Shown here piece by piece: positions 18,849-27,638 of a DNA stretch of 64,000 nucleotides (position 1 is the first letter of the stretch; every line of letters begins with the position of its first letter). This DNA comes from CAYREV01 sp964423345 (GTDB lineage Bacteria; Bacteroidota; Rhodothermia; Balneolales; Balneolaceae). The stretch spans positions 1 to 64,000 of the forward strand of contig CAYREV010000004.1 of assembly GCA_964423345.1 (NCBI GenBank), given 5' to 3'. The position numbers and the translations under genes are program-made. The notes under the pieces are model-generated. The model worked only from the letters and a program-made list of their open reading frames with translations, was not told the origin of the DNA and made no database searches.

Positions 18849-20213
18849 GTGGCTAAATCGAGAATTGAATACTTGTGTGACGAGTGCGGACATACCTCCG
18901 CCAAATGGCTGGGAAGCTGCCCCAGTTGCGGTAGCTGGCATACCTTTAAGGAGTTCAAGGTAAAAAAAGAGTCGAAGTCGGATAAAGAGCATAAAGGCAA
19001 AGTAGAAGGGCTGGATAAATCGGATCCGCCGAAGAAACTCGAGGAAATTGAATACAGGAAAGAAGCCCGTTTTCCCAGTGGAATTACCGAACTGGACCGG
19101 GTTTTGGGAGGAGGGTTTATGCCCGGATCGTTTGTTTTGATAGGAGGAGACCCGGGCATAGGTAAAAGTACGCTGGCCCTGCAGATTGCCAAGGCCAACA
19201 AAGAGCTGAAGATACTGTATTGTGCCGGTGAAGAGTCTGCCGGACAGATAAAACAGCGGGCGGAACGCCTGCATATACATTCCGGCCAATTGTATATCTA
19301 CACGGATACGGATATAAGTAATGTGCTGGAGGAAGCCCGGAAGCTGAATCCCGACCTGCTCATTGTCGATTCCATACAGACGGTGTACCGAACGGAGCTA
19401 TCAAGCATGGCCGGGAGCATTCAGCAGGTCAAGGAGTGTGCCGCCCTTCTTCAGCAGGTAGCGAAAAGGCAGGAAATTACGACTATGGTCATCGGCCATG
19501 TGACTAAAGACGGTAGCCTCGCCGGGCCGAGAGTATTGGAACATATGGTTGATACGGTTCTACAGTTTGAGGGGGAAGACAACTACACCTACCGTATTCT
19601 GCGAAGCCTCAAGAACCGTTTCGGGCCGGCCCAGGAGGTTGGGGTGTTTGAGATGCAGGAAGGGGGCCTTGTTGATATACTGAACCCCTCCCAGCTATTT
19701 CTATCCGATTACGACAGTAAAGTCAGCGGGAATGCCGTAGTATGTACTATTGAGGGGTCTCGTCCCCTGTTGATTGAAGTACAGGCCCTGGTAACCGACA
19801 GTAATTACGGGACACCGCAGCGGACGGCCAACGGCTTTGATCAACGCAGGCTGTCGCTGTTGCTGGCGGTATTGGAGAAACGGGGCGGCTACCAGTTTTC
19901 GGGACAGGATGTGTACCTGAATGTTGCGGGGGGGATGAAGCTAAATGATCCGGCAGGGGATCTTGCAGTGGTATGCGCCCTGGTGTCCAGCCTGGTTGAT
20001 AAACCCATATCCAAGGATAGCGTATTGCTGGGAGAGGTTGGGCTGGGGGCGGAGATACGAACCGTCAACAAACTGAATCAACGGCTGAGTGAGGTGCAAA
20101 AGCTGGGGTTTGGCAGCGTATTGGTCCCCAAGGCCAACGAAAGCGATCAAAGGGACGGGCTGAAGCTGTATGGCATTAAGGATGTCATGGGAGCCATAAA
20201 AATAGCCCTTTAG
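18849..20213 (+). CDS. radA: DNA repair protein RadA (Sms)
   Basis: A 454-residue RecA-like helicase that helps branch migration in recombinational repair and transformation. The N-terminal zinc finger is complete (CDECGHTSAKWLGSCPSCG), followed by Walker A GGDPGIGKSTLAL, Walker B LLIVDSIQTVY, the RadA-specific KNRFGP motif, and a C-terminal Lon-protease-like domain that ends near LVPKANES. GTG 18849 is the start, three bases after the upstream stop. Its 3' end overlaps a hairpin that appears to terminate the convergent rpsU. Confidence 0.97.
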   Translation: MAKSRIEYLCDECGHTSAKWLGSCPSCGSWHTFKEFKVKKESKSDKEHKGKVEGLDKSDPPKKLEEIEYRKEARFPSGITELDRVLGGGFMPGSFVLIGGDPGIGKSTLALQIAKANKELKILYCAGEESAGQIKQRAERLHIHSGQLYIYTDTDISNVLEEARKLNPDLLIVDSIQTVYRTELSSMAGSIQQVKECAALLQQVAKRQEITTMVIGHVTKDGSLAGPRVLEHMVDTVLQFEGEDNYTYRILRSLKNRFGPAQEVGVFEMQEGGLVDILNPSQLFLSDYDSKVSGNAVVCTIEGSRPLLIEVQALVTDSNYGTPQRTANGFDQRRLSLLLAVLEKRGGYQFSGQDVYLNVAGGMKLNDPAGDLAVVCALVSSLVDKPISKDSVLLGEVGLGAEIRTVNKLNQRLSEVQKLGFGSVLVPKANESDQRDGLKLYGIKDVMGAIKIAL

Positions 20214-20231
20214 GAGTTCCCCAAGGGCTAT
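20198..20231 (-). terminator. Rho-independent terminator for rpsU
   Basis: A 9-bp stem (20202-20210, ATAGCCCTT, with 20223-20231) and a 12-base loop. On the minus strand it is followed by a T-run (complement of AAAAA 20198-20202). It lies inside the last codons of the convergent radA. On the plus strand there is no T-tract after the stem, so it should act on rpsU. Confidence 0.6.
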
Positions 20232-20269
20232 AAATCCATTAAGTGAGCGAAAAGATAGCAGGGTAACTG

Positions 20270-20464
20270 CTAGTAATTGTTTCGCTGCCGACGGCGCTGT
20301 TCCCGAATGCTCTTCTTCAGTGCTTCGCGACGCTCTTCTGAAGGCTTGGTATACTGCTGGTTCTCTTTATACTCATTCAGAATTCGAGAACGGGTTACCA
20401 GTTTCTTGAACCGGTTAATAGCCCGGTCGATGCTTTCATTATCTTTTACTTCTACTCCAACCAT
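20270..20464 (-). CDS. rpsU: 30S ribosomal protein S21
   Basis: A 64-residue basic protein, length and sequence typical of bS21: MVGVEVKDNESIDRAINRF at the N-terminus, KLVTRSRILNEYKENQQYTK in the middle and an Arg-rich tail (IREQRRRQRNNY). S21 sits at the platform of the small subunit near the anti-Shine-Dalgarno end of 16S rRNA. It is single and not linked to dnaG or rpoD here. Convergent with radA; a hairpin terminator follows. Confidence 0.96.
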   Translation of the reverse strand: MVGVEVKDNESIDRAINRFKKLVTRSRILNEYKENQQYTKPSEERREALKKSIREQRRRQRNNY

Positions 20465-20607
20465 GTTGTAATGTAAATTGATTGCTTAGATTAATGGACG
20501 CCAAATATAAACAATTTTTGGCATTTATGTAATATTAGAATTTACCTTTTCCTTTCTCTATTCCCTCATACCAACAGGACGGGCCTGGGTTCCATTCATA
20601 TATATGC

Positions 20608-21456
20608 TCAGCGCTCCTTCAGAACGCCCGGATTCTTTACATAGGTGTGAGGTATGGGGGTATCCGAGACCCCTATGCCAAAAAGAGCAAAATCATACTT
20701 TGTGGGATCAAGGGGGTCCAGCATTTTCAGTTTACGGGTAAGTTCGGTAACCGCTTTCCAATCGCTGTATTTACGGGTCAGCAGCCCGAGGGCTCTTGCC
20801 TGTCGGGCTACATGTACGTCAAGGGGGATCATGAGTTCCGATTCGGGCATGAAATTCATAATCCCGACATCCACGGGACTTCCTTTGCGAATAGCCCATT
20901 TCAGATAGAGATATAGACGTTTACAGGCACTGTTCTTGGCGGGGTCGGATATATGTTTTCGGCTTCGGGCTGCCGACTGCGGCTGGAGAGCAAAAAACTC
21001 TTCATGAAAAACATTAATCAATTCCCGCTGTTCATCACGGGCGATACGGTAACAGTGGGCCCAAAATTTTTCCATCGAGCCGAATTGGGTATAGATACTG
21101 TTAAGAATCCTGGAGATCCAGTAGAGGTCGACCGGTTTAAAAGTACGGTGTTTGAAGCCCTCAAAGGCCTTGCCGTCCGATTCGGAGAAGTTTTGTACGA
21201 AGTGGGCCGGGCGATGGTCCATCCGCCCTAACAGGTCATGTACCTTGTTGATGACGATGTCGCGTCGTCCCCATGCCATCAGTGCAGCCCAAAAGCCTGC
21301 AACAGCCTGGTCTTCCTTCTCGTCGAAAGCATGCATAAACAGGACGGGATCTTGATCTATATAGGAGGGACGCTCAATGCGGTCCACCCACTCGTCAAGG
21401 TATCGCTTAAGGGAATGCAGTTCGGTTGTTGATGCTTCTTTCAATCGGTCGGACAC
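20608..21456 (-). CDS. TIGR02757 (DUF2400) family protein
   Basis: A 282-residue conserved protein of unknown function, recognised from PVLFMHAF, GFWAALMAWGRRDIVINK, NFMPESELMIPLDVHVARQ and YDFALFGIGVS. The family is found mainly in Bacteroidota, Chlorobi and spirochaetes. The order of a helical region followed by the PLDVH...AR segment is reminiscent of helix-hairpin-helix DNA glycosylases, which is suggestive because it starts 4 bases after the stop of mutY and is surely co-transcribed with it. A role in base repair is inference only. Confidence 0.88.
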   Translation of the reverse strand: MSDRLKEASTTELHSLKRYLDEWVDRIERPSYIDQDPVLFMHAFDEKEDQAVAGFWAALMAWGRRDIVINKVHDLLGRMDHRPAHFVQNFSESDGKAFEGFKHRTFKPVDLYWISRILNSIYTQFGSMEKFWAHCYRIARDEQRELINVFHEEFFALQPQSAARSRKHISDPAKNSACKRLYLYLKWAIRKGSPVDVGIMNFMPESELMIPLDVHVARQARALGLLTRKYSDWKAVTELTRKLKMLDPLDPTKYDFALFGIGVSDTPIPHTYVKNPGVLKER

Positions 21457-21460
21457 GGTA

Positions 21461-22549
21461 TTACGGCTTCAATTCCTTTTGAGGATCACTCTTCATCAAC
21501 TTCCTGGTAAGCTCCCTGTTGGCTTTTGGAAAGGGATACTGATCCAGTTGATTGATGGGTACCCAGCGCACTTCCTGGCTTTCCCTGGCGCCGGCTTCGC
21601 CGTCAACCAGCTTGCAGATAAAAGCGTGAAGGGTAATTTTAAAATGGGAATAGGCGTGGTCCAGTTTCATAAAGGGTTTCACGACGGCAACCTCTGCTCC
21701 AAGTTCCTCCTGCAGTTCACGGCTTACGGTTTCCCGGATAGGTTCGTTCTTTTTCTGTTTTCCCCCGGGAAACTCCCACATTCCGCCCAGCATGGCATCT
21801 TCCGGCCGGAGGGCGATCAAAACCTCTTCTCCTTTTTTAATAATACCGACTCCTATATGATGGTGTGGTTTTTTGCCTGCAGGCGATTTATAGGGGATAC
21901 GGTCTGTTTTAAGCGTTTGATAGGCGCGGCAACCGGTGCTTATCGGACAATTTTTACAATCGGGGCCGGCGGGAGTGCAGACGGTGGCTCCCAGCTCCAT
22001 CAGGGCCTGGTTGAAATCACCGGGCCGATCCCGGTCCAAAAGCCCTTCTGCAGCTTCCTGTATAGCGTTTTTGGTTTTACTTTTCCTGACGTCTTCCTCA
22101 ATCCCCAGATAGCGGCTCAGCACGCGAACGACATTGCCGTCGACTACGGCATGGGGTTTGGAGTGGGCGATACTCAGGACCGCCGCGGCCGTATACGGTC
22201 CGACCCCCTTGAGTTTGAGGATCTCTTCCCTGTTGTCGGGTATGGCGCCCCCGAAACGGTCTACCACAAGTTTTGATGCCTCATGCATATTGCGTGCCCG
22301 GCTGTAATAGCCGAGCCCCTCCCATATCTTCAGCACTTCCTGCTGATCGGCCTCGGCCAGTTTATAGACCGTAGGGAAGCGCTCTATAAAACGATGGTAG
22401 TAGGGTTTGGCCTGGTCTACCCGCGTCTGTTGAAGCATGATTTCAGAGATCCATATTTTGTACGGGTCCCCACACTCCCGCCACGGAAGCGTTCTTTTAT
22501 TACCATCGTACCAGGCAAGCAGTTCCTGTCGAAAATCTTTATCAGTCAA
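21461..22549 (-). CDS. mutY: A/G-specific adenine glycosylase MutY
   Basis: A 362-residue base-excision enzyme that removes adenine opposite 8-oxoguanine. The HhH-GPD domain shows PWRECGDPYKIWISEIMLQQT, WEGLGYYSRARNMH, the hairpin LKGVGPYTAAAVLSIA and the catalytic Asp region AVVDGNVVRVLSR. The 4Fe-4S loop is complete: CTPAGPDCKNCPISTGC. The C-terminal NUDIX-like 8-oxoG recognition domain starts about residue 230 (GGMWEFPGGKQKKNEP, RELQEELGA). It precedes the TIGR02757 gene in what looks like a two-gene unit. Confidence 0.97.
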   Translation of the reverse strand: MTDKDFRQELLAWYDGNKRTLPWRECGDPYKIWISEIMLQQTRVDQAKPYYHRFIERFPTVYKLAEADQQEVLKIWEGLGYYSRARNMHEASKLVVDRFGGAIPDNREEILKLKGVGPYTAAAVLSIAHSKPHAVVDGNVVRVLSRYLGIEEDVRKSKTKNAIQEAAEGLLDRDRPGDFNQALMELGATVCTPAGPDCKNCPISTGCRAYQTLKTDRIPYKSPAGKKPHHHIGVGIIKKGEEVLIALRPEDAMLGGMWEFPGGKQKKNEPIRETVSRELQEELGAEVAVVKPFMKLDHAYSHFKITLHAFICKLVDGEAGARESQEVRWVPINQLDQYPFPKANRELTRKLMKSDPQKELKP

Positions 22550-22613
22550 TGGAGAAGTCTGGTTGTCTATGGTTATGCTTAATCCCTAAAATATAATATG
22601 ACGGATTCTCCTG

Positions 22614-24161
22614 CTACTGTTCATCTCCGCTCTCGGTTGTATCGGGTTTTTCAATGACTCTGATAGATATATTTACCGATGAGGCGGCCCCGTACTGGTC
22701 GGTGGCGATGACCCTGAATTTGTTTTCGCCCACCTGCCGGGGAGTGGGGGTCCATTTAAATTCCCCGGTTTGTTCATCAACGGAGGCACCTTCGGGCAGG
22801 TCGACCCCGAGGTATCGAACCAGCTCGGGATGCATGCCATCGGGATCCGTGGCGGTGACCGGCAAGTTAAAAGGCTCACCTACAGGTATGCTTATGGGCC
22901 TGAGCGGGGCAAAGCGGGGTGGGGCATTGAATGAGCGTACGTCTACCGTAAAAGAGGTTCGGTCGGTCGACCCGTCGCTGGCGGTAGCCACAATGGTGAA
23001 TCGATGGCTGCCTACATCGTCGGCTTTAGGCTGCCAGTAAAAACCGTTTTTCTTTATTTTGGCTGAGTTAATGTCAGACTGATAGGCAAATTGGACTTGC
23101 TCTGCCGGGAAACTTTTTTCCAGTTCCAGGCCGATAAGCAGGGGCTTGGGATAGGGTATAACCTGGTCGGGTATGGATTTGAGGCTGAGGTCTGAAGAGA
23201 CGGGGGGCGTTTTTTTACGTTCTGTTGAGGTAACTTTCCGGCTTGTGGCAATACGGCTTACATTGTTGTATTCGCTTAACCAGAATTGGCGGCCGGTTAC
23301 CGTGAAATGGTTTCCGGCTTCCCGGTCTTTTTTCCAAAGGACCGGTGATCGGTTTTTGAAGGAGGTCCAAATTCTATTGGAGATGCCCCTGATGATCAGC
23401 CACTCTTTCCAACGGCTGATTTTTGTTACCTCTTCTCCAATGGATCCCATCTTTGAGAGTTCGCCGCCACGATCGACTTCATACATATTTCCATTGCGGT
23501 CGGTTCCGACAAGCAGATCGTCAAGCAAATAAATATGATTGAGTTCGCGAAACAGGGAAAGCTCGCGGCTTAGGGTGATTCCCGTTTGCGAAGATTTGAA
23601 AACAAATAGTTTTTGGTCGGACGAAAGAGCAAACAGCTGGTTTCCGGAGGCCTCCAGGTCGATAATGGACGAGGCTCCGATCTGTTCTTTTCCTACCTGC
23701 TCCATGGTTGAGTCGACTGCCGAGGGGGTTGCGAGAGACAGCGAACCGATGCCCTCCTTACCCAATGCGACAAAAAGGTTTTGGTCGATCCTCTTGGCAT
23801 CCAGGGGCGGGGCGGGCAGAAGGGTGGATGAATAAACACCCAATACGGATGTTGGTTCCAGGACCGTCAAACGGCTTCCGTCTCCAAAAAGATAGGCAAA
23901 CCGTATATCGGCTGTCACCGTGTTCCCCCTCTGCTGCATTCCCGTTGAGGAATATAACCAACGGAGGCTGTCGCCGCGAGTTCTGAATACTACCATCCCT
24001 TCGGTCCGGGAAAGGACATATAAATGAGCCGGAGAGCTCTCTACGGTAATGATAGAGGGGATCTCCATGGTGGTTGTATAATCCTTTTCGAGGATCGGTT
24101 GAGCCGCCAGGCTGTTCGCCAGGGCCGTTAAAAAGAAAAGAGTAAGAAATAGAGATCGCAT
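22614..24161 (-). CDS. Secreted beta-propeller-like protein with two Ig/cadherin-like C-terminal domains
   Basis: A 515-residue exported protein with signal peptide MRSLFLTLFFLTALANSLAA. Residues about 25-330 form repeated strand blocks that look like a propeller (RFAYLFGDGSRLTVLEP, NQLFALSSDQKLFVFKSS, DDLLVGTDRNGNMYEVD). Two Ig/cadherin-like domains follow: about 345-420, ending in TIVATASDGSTDRTSFTVDV, and about 421-505 (LPVTATDPDG, GEFKWTPTPRQVG, VIATDQYGAASSV), of the putative-Ig (He_PIG) kind. The tail after residue 505 is acidic; I see no clear sorting signal. Function is unknown; a surface or periplasmic binding role is likely. It lies 17 bases downstream of the SDR gene on the same strand. 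Confidence 0.75.
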   Translation of the reverse strand: MRSLFLTLFFLTALANSLAAQPILEKDYTTTMEIPSIITVESSPAHLYVLSRTEGMVVFRTRGDSLRWLYSSTGMQQRGNTVTADIRFAYLFGDGSRLTVLEPTSVLGVYSSTLLPAPPLDAKRIDQNLFVALGKEGIGSLSLATPSAVDSTMEQVGKEQIGASSIIDLEASGNQLFALSSDQKLFVFKSSQTGITLSRELSLFRELNHIYLLDDLLVGTDRNGNMYEVDRGGELSKMGSIGEEVTKISRWKEWLIIRGISNRIWTSFKNRSPVLWKKDREAGNHFTVTGRQFWLSEYNNVSRIATSRKVTSTERKKTPPVSSDLSLKSIPDQVIPYPKPLLIGLELEKSFPAEQVQFAYQSDINSAKIKKNGFYWQPKADDVGSHRFTIVATASDGSTDRTSFTVDVRSFNAPPRFAPLRPISIPVGEPFNLPVTATDPDGMHPELVRYLGVDLPEGASVDEQTGEFKWTPTPRQVGENKFRVIATDQYGAASSVNISIRVIEKPDTTESGDEQ

Positions 24162-24178
24162 AAATTGTCCGTTTTTAT

Positions 24179-25153
24179 TTACAGCCAGTGATGCATTTGA
24201 TACCAGTGAATGGTCCTGGATATGCCTTCTGCCAAAGTTACTTCCGGGGTGTAGCCCAGTTCCTTTTGAGCTTTTTCGTCACTGCAAATCCACTCCAGAA
24301 CCATTTCGTTGGCTTTTTCCCTGTTTAAAACGGGATAGGATCCAAAAAATGATGCCGCTTTTTCTACAACCCCGGCTATTTTTTTTACCATCCCCGGTTT
24401 GACATGTATGGGAATGGTTTTCTTACCGAGAACTTTACCGGTGGTTCCGCGAATTTCGTTCCAGGTGTATATTTTCGGGCCCGAGATAAAATAGGTGTAA
24501 ATCCCCTTGTCGGTTTGGTCGGCGGCTTTGAGAATACCCTGGATTACATCGTTTACATAGACCATGGAAATACGGGGCCGTTCGCCATCGCCTACGATGG
24601 GGCAGATGCGTTTGTTCATCATTTTGAAGTAGGTGTAGATCTGCTCTTCCCGGGGACCGTAGACGGCCGGAGGCCGCAATATGGTGATGGAGTCATCGTT
24701 TCCCGCTATACTGTGAATTTTTTGTTCCATCTTCTTTTTAGACCGGCCATAGCTGCTGACCGGATCCATCGGCTCATCTTCAGTACGCGGTTGATCGCCG
24801 CTTGGCCCCGCAGCTGCCAGGGAGGAAAGAACAACCATCTTGTGTACCCCGGCTTTCTGGGCGGTGCGAACCAGGTTTTCCGTGGCTTCCACATTTGCAT
24901 GTTCCAACTCGGCATAGGTGGGGGCTTTTACCATCCCGGCCAGGTGGAATATTACGTCGACTCCATCCACCCCTTTTTTGAGGACAGCAAGATCATCGAG
25001 GTCGCCCTTGACTTTCGTAAACTGTTTGCCGCTCAGCCATTTTTCATTATTTCTTACCAGGCAGCGAACCTCAGAATATCCTTCGTCTTTTATCAAATGA
25101 TCAACAAGGTGGCTTCCGATAAAACCTGTGCCACCCGTTACAAAGGCTTTCAT
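24179..25153 (-). CDS. Extended SDR (NAD-dependent epimerase/dehydratase family)
   Basis: A 324-residue nucleotide-dependent oxidoreductase. The Rossmann motif GGTGFIGSHLVDHL starts at residue 7; VIFHLAGMVKAP, VVLSSLAAAGPSG and the active-site SYGRSKKKMEQ (Tyr-x3-Lys) follow, with ILRPPAVYGPREEQ after. I place the start at 25153 (MKAFVTGGTGF); upstream in-frame codons add an unconserved stretch. It is divergent from two glycosyltransferases and serine palmitoyltransferase. Extended SDRs of this kind act in Caulobacter as the ketoceramide/ketosphinganine reductase (CerR), so a sphingolipid reductase is a reasonable guess; a sugar-nucleotide epimerase is the alternative. Confidence 0.85.
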   Translation of the reverse strand: MKAFVTGGTGFIGSHLVDHLIKDEGYSEVRCLVRNNEKWLSGKQFTKVKGDLDDLAVLKKGVDGVDVIFHLAGMVKAPTYAELEHANVEATENLVRTAQKAGVHKMVVLSSLAAAGPSGDQPRTEDEPMDPVSSYGRSKKKMEQKIHSIAGNDDSITILRPPAVYGPREEQIYTYFKMMNKRICPIVGDGERPRISMVYVNDVIQGILKAADQTDKGIYTYFISGPKIYTWNEIRGTTGKVLGKKTIPIHVKPGMVKKIAGVVEKAASFFGSYPVLNREKANEMVLEWICSDEKAQKELGYTPEVTLAEGISRTIHWYQMHHWL

Positions 25154-25162
25154 TAAAATTTG

Positions 25163-25170
25163 TATATTTG
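25163..25170 (+). promoter_or_regulatory. Candidate -7 promoter element before the glycosyltransferase genes
   Basis: TATATTTG matches TAnnTTTG on the plus strand, 91 bases upstream of the first glycosyltransferase start, in the divergent spacer. No clear -33 TTTG partner is seen. Confidence 0.25.
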
Positions 25171-25260
25171 GTAGTTCAAAATTGTCTATGTTCATGCCCC
25201 CTTTTCGCTGCATGGCAGCAATTATTAAGATACAAATATGATTGATGCATTGGAAAATTT

Positions 25261-26406
25261 ATGAGTGAACTGCGAATAGCAATTTTTACCGGAAACTATA
25301 ACCATATACGTGACGGTGTTTCACTGACTCTGAATCGGCTGGTGAAATATTTGGAAGACCGGGAGATCCCTGTAATTGTTTTCGGGCCGACGGTCGAAGA
25401 ACCGGCCCTTGACCATTATGGGGAGTTGATAACGGTACCGTCTGTTCCGATGCCGGGACGCCCCGAATACCGTGTCACCGTCGGTTTCCCGGAGTCGGCC
25501 CAGCGGCGCCTGCGTGAGTTCGATCCTACCCTGCTTCACCTGGCCACTCCCGACGTGCTGGGTTTCAGGGCGATGAGGTGGGCCCAGGCTAACGACATAC
25601 AGATTGTGTCTTCCTACCATACTCACTTTACGAGTTACCTTAAGTATTATAAGCTGGGTATGCTGGAATTGCTGGGCTGGAAATACCTGGCCTGGTTTTA
25701 CAGTCAATGCAAACATGTATATGTCCCTTCACCCTCCATGGCCGACGAGCTTAATGATCAGGGAATTACCGAAGGGCTGCGTATCTGGGCGAGGGGGGTC
25801 TATACCGACAAGTACCATCCCGGCCGGCGGGACATGGAGTGGAGGCGTTCCAAGGGATATGATGATGAGGATAAAATTGTCACTTTTGTTTCTCGCCTTG
25901 TATGGGAAAAGGACTTGCAGACCTTTGTTGATGCGGTAAATAAATTGAACGGATCCGTTAAGCCGTTGATTGTGGGTGACGGACCGGCCCGCAAGGAGCT
26001 GGAGGAGATGTTGCCGGAGGCCTATTTTACCGGTTTTATTACCGGCGAGGACCTCTACCGGGCATATGCCAGCAGTGATATCTTCCTTTTTCCGTCTGAT
26101 ACCGAGACCTTCGGCAATGTTACCCTGGAAGCGATGTCAAGCGGTTTGCCCTGCGTGGTAGCTGATGCCACCGGCAGCCGGTCGCTGGTTGAATCGGGAG
26201 TCAACGGTTACCTGGCTCCCCCGCGGGACACCAAGGAGTTTGCAGCCTGTGTACAGAAGATTGCCGATGACGATGAACTCCGGGATCAGATGTCGAAAGC
26301 TGCCCGCCAGAAAGCCCTGGCCTATTCATGGGAAAATGTAAACAGTAAGCTGTTGGAAGACTACAGGGAGGCATTGGAGGCTCCCAGGCCCGAACTTAAA
26401 TTTTAG
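25261..26406 (+). CDS. GT4-family glycosyltransferase (MgtA/PimB-like)
   Basis: A 381-residue GT-B glycosyltransferase. The N-terminal domain begins ELRIAIFTGNYNHIRDGVS with SLTLNRLVKYLEDREIPV, typical of the subgroup that glycosylates lipids such as diacylglycerol or phosphatidylinositol. The C-terminal donor domain has VSRLVWEKDLQTFVDA, PLIVGDGPARKEL and the E-x7-E motif in DTETFGNVTLEAMSSGLP. It lacks a signal peptide and is likely membrane-associated at the cytoplasmic face. It is followed after 4 bases by a second glycosyltransferase and then serine palmitoyltransferase, so a sphingolipid or other lipid acceptor is likely. Donor sugar unknown. Confidence 0.9.
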   Translation: MSELRIAIFTGNYNHIRDGVSLTLNRLVKYLEDREIPVIVFGPTVEEPALDHYGELITVPSVPMPGRPEYRVTVGFPESAQRRLREFDPTLLHLATPDVLGFRAMRWAQANDIQIVSSYHTHFTSYLKYYKLGMLELLGWKYLAWFYSQCKHVYVPSPSMADELNDQGITEGLRIWARGVYTDKYHPGRRDMEWRRSKGYDDEDKIVTFVSRLVWEKDLQTFVDAVNKLNGSVKPLIVGDGPARKELEEMLPEAYFTGFITGEDLYRAYASSDIFLFPSDTETFGNVTLEAMSSGLPCVVADATGSRSLVESGVNGYLAPPRDTKEFAACVQKIADDDELRDQMSKAARQKALAYSWENVNSKLLEDYREALEAPRPELKF

Positions 26407-26410
26407 TATC

Positions 26411-27550
26411 GTGCGCATACTTTACGTATCACATACCCACCCTGCCAGGGGATCATTATTCGAAAACATAGGGGGCATGCAACGTGTCAGCATGCAGCTG
26501 GTGGCAGAACTGGAGAAAAAAGACCATATAACCCTGCACGAGGAGACTATAAATGTGTCGGGTAAGGGGAAAGTGGCTATCGGTACGGCTATATTCCTGT
26601 TGAAGCAGCTTGCCGGCTTGCCGGTTAAGGCGCAGGAGACCGAAGCCGACGTCATACTGTTTTCGTCAATGGTGACGGCAAGCCTGGCTTATTTTATTCG
26701 CAACAGGGTTTCCATTCCCATGGTAACCATTAATCACGGCCGGGATGTAACGCTGCCTGTTGAAATCTACCAGTGGTTCCTCCCCAAAATATTTGCCTCT
26801 CTTGACGGGGTTATTTCTGTTTCCCGGGCTACGCGCGAGGAGTGTATCAAAAGAGGCATGGAGAGGGAAAAAGGAGTGGCCCTGCCAAATGGTTTTGATA
26901 TGACCAGGCTGCAGTATTATCCCGGAAAACAGCAAGCCCGGCAGGTGCTGATCAATGAGTTCGGCATGGCTATTGAAGATCGAAAAATGCTGTTGACAGT
27001 GGGGCGGCAAGTGCAAAGAAAGGGACATGAATGGTTTATTCGGAACGTTTTGCCGCTAATAGAGTCAGAAGTAGTGTATGCCATGATCGGGGATGGCCCC
27101 GAAGAAGAAAATATTGCGAAAGCGACCAGGGAGTCAGACTCCAGCGAATATATTTTCCAGCTGGGCAGGCAGCCCGACCGCATTCTTAACCTGGCCTATG
27201 CGGCTTCCGACCTGTTTGTGATGCCGAACATACCGGTGGAAGGGGATATGGAAGGCTTCGGCATTGTACTTTTGGAAGCCAATATGGCTAAGACGCCTGC
27301 TGTGGCCTCCGATCTTGAAGGTATCAAGGATGTGATTGAAAACGGTAAAAACGGCTTCAGGGTGCCTCACAATGCTGCCATGTTCGCCGGCAAGGTTGAT
27401 GAAGTCTTGAACGGGGACCTGGAAACCTTTTCGGAGCAGACCAGGGAATACGTGCAGAATCGATTCAGCTGGCAGAATGTTTCAAATCACTATCTGGATT
27501 TCCTGAAACAGGTAACCGAAGATTATAAAAAGAATAAAATCGCTTATTGA
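26411..27550 (+). CDS. GT4-family glycosyltransferase
   Basis: A 379-residue GT-B enzyme starting at GTG 26411 (MRILYVSHTHPARGSLFENI). The acceptor domain has GGMQRVSMQLVAELEKK and VTINHGRDVTLPVEIYQW; the donor domain has LLTVGRQVQRKGHEWFI, AMIGDGPEEENI and the E-x7-E motif EGFGIVLLEANMAKTPAVAS. It is close-packed behind the first transferase (4-base gap), suggesting successive sugar additions to one acceptor. Neither sugar nor acceptor can be read from sequence. The gene after it is serine palmitoyltransferase, which has its own promoter-like element. Confidence 0.9.
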   Translation: MRILYVSHTHPARGSLFENIGGMQRVSMQLVAELEKKDHITLHEETINVSGKGKVAIGTAIFLLKQLAGLPVKAQETEADVILFSSMVTASLAYFIRNRVSIPMVTINHGRDVTLPVEIYQWFLPKIFASLDGVISVSRATREECIKRGMEREKGVALPNGFDMTRLQYYPGKQQARQVLINEFGMAIEDRKMLLTVGRQVQRKGHEWFIRNVLPLIESEVVYAMIGDGPEEENIAKATRESDSSEYIFQLGRQPDRILNLAYAASDLFVMPNIPVEGDMEGFGIVLLEANMAKTPAVASDLEGIKDVIENGKNGFRVPHNAAMFAGKVDEVLNGDLETFSEQTREYVQNRFSWQNVSNHYLDFLKQVTEDYKKNKIAY

Positions 27551-27567
27551 CATAATATGATTCATAA

Positions 27568-27599
27568 TTTGATTGATGCTTAATATGGAAGTATATTTG
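27568..27599 (+). promoter_or_regulatory. Bacteroidota-type promoter for serine palmitoyltransferase
   Basis: TTTG at 27568-27571 and TATATTTG at 27592-27599, separated by 20 bases; the consensus is TTTG-N19-TAnnTTTG. It lies in the 88-bp gap after the glycosyltransferases, 39 bases upstream of the start codon. This is the best promoter match I found in the window. Confidence 0.6.
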
Positions 27600-27638
27600 C
27601 AACGATAAGCATTCATGTAAAGCCGAAAGAAGAAACGA

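Noticed and set aside
21377..22276. 299-codon plus-strand open frame opposite mutY
   Set aside because: Antisense shadow of MutY, which carries all its expected motifs.
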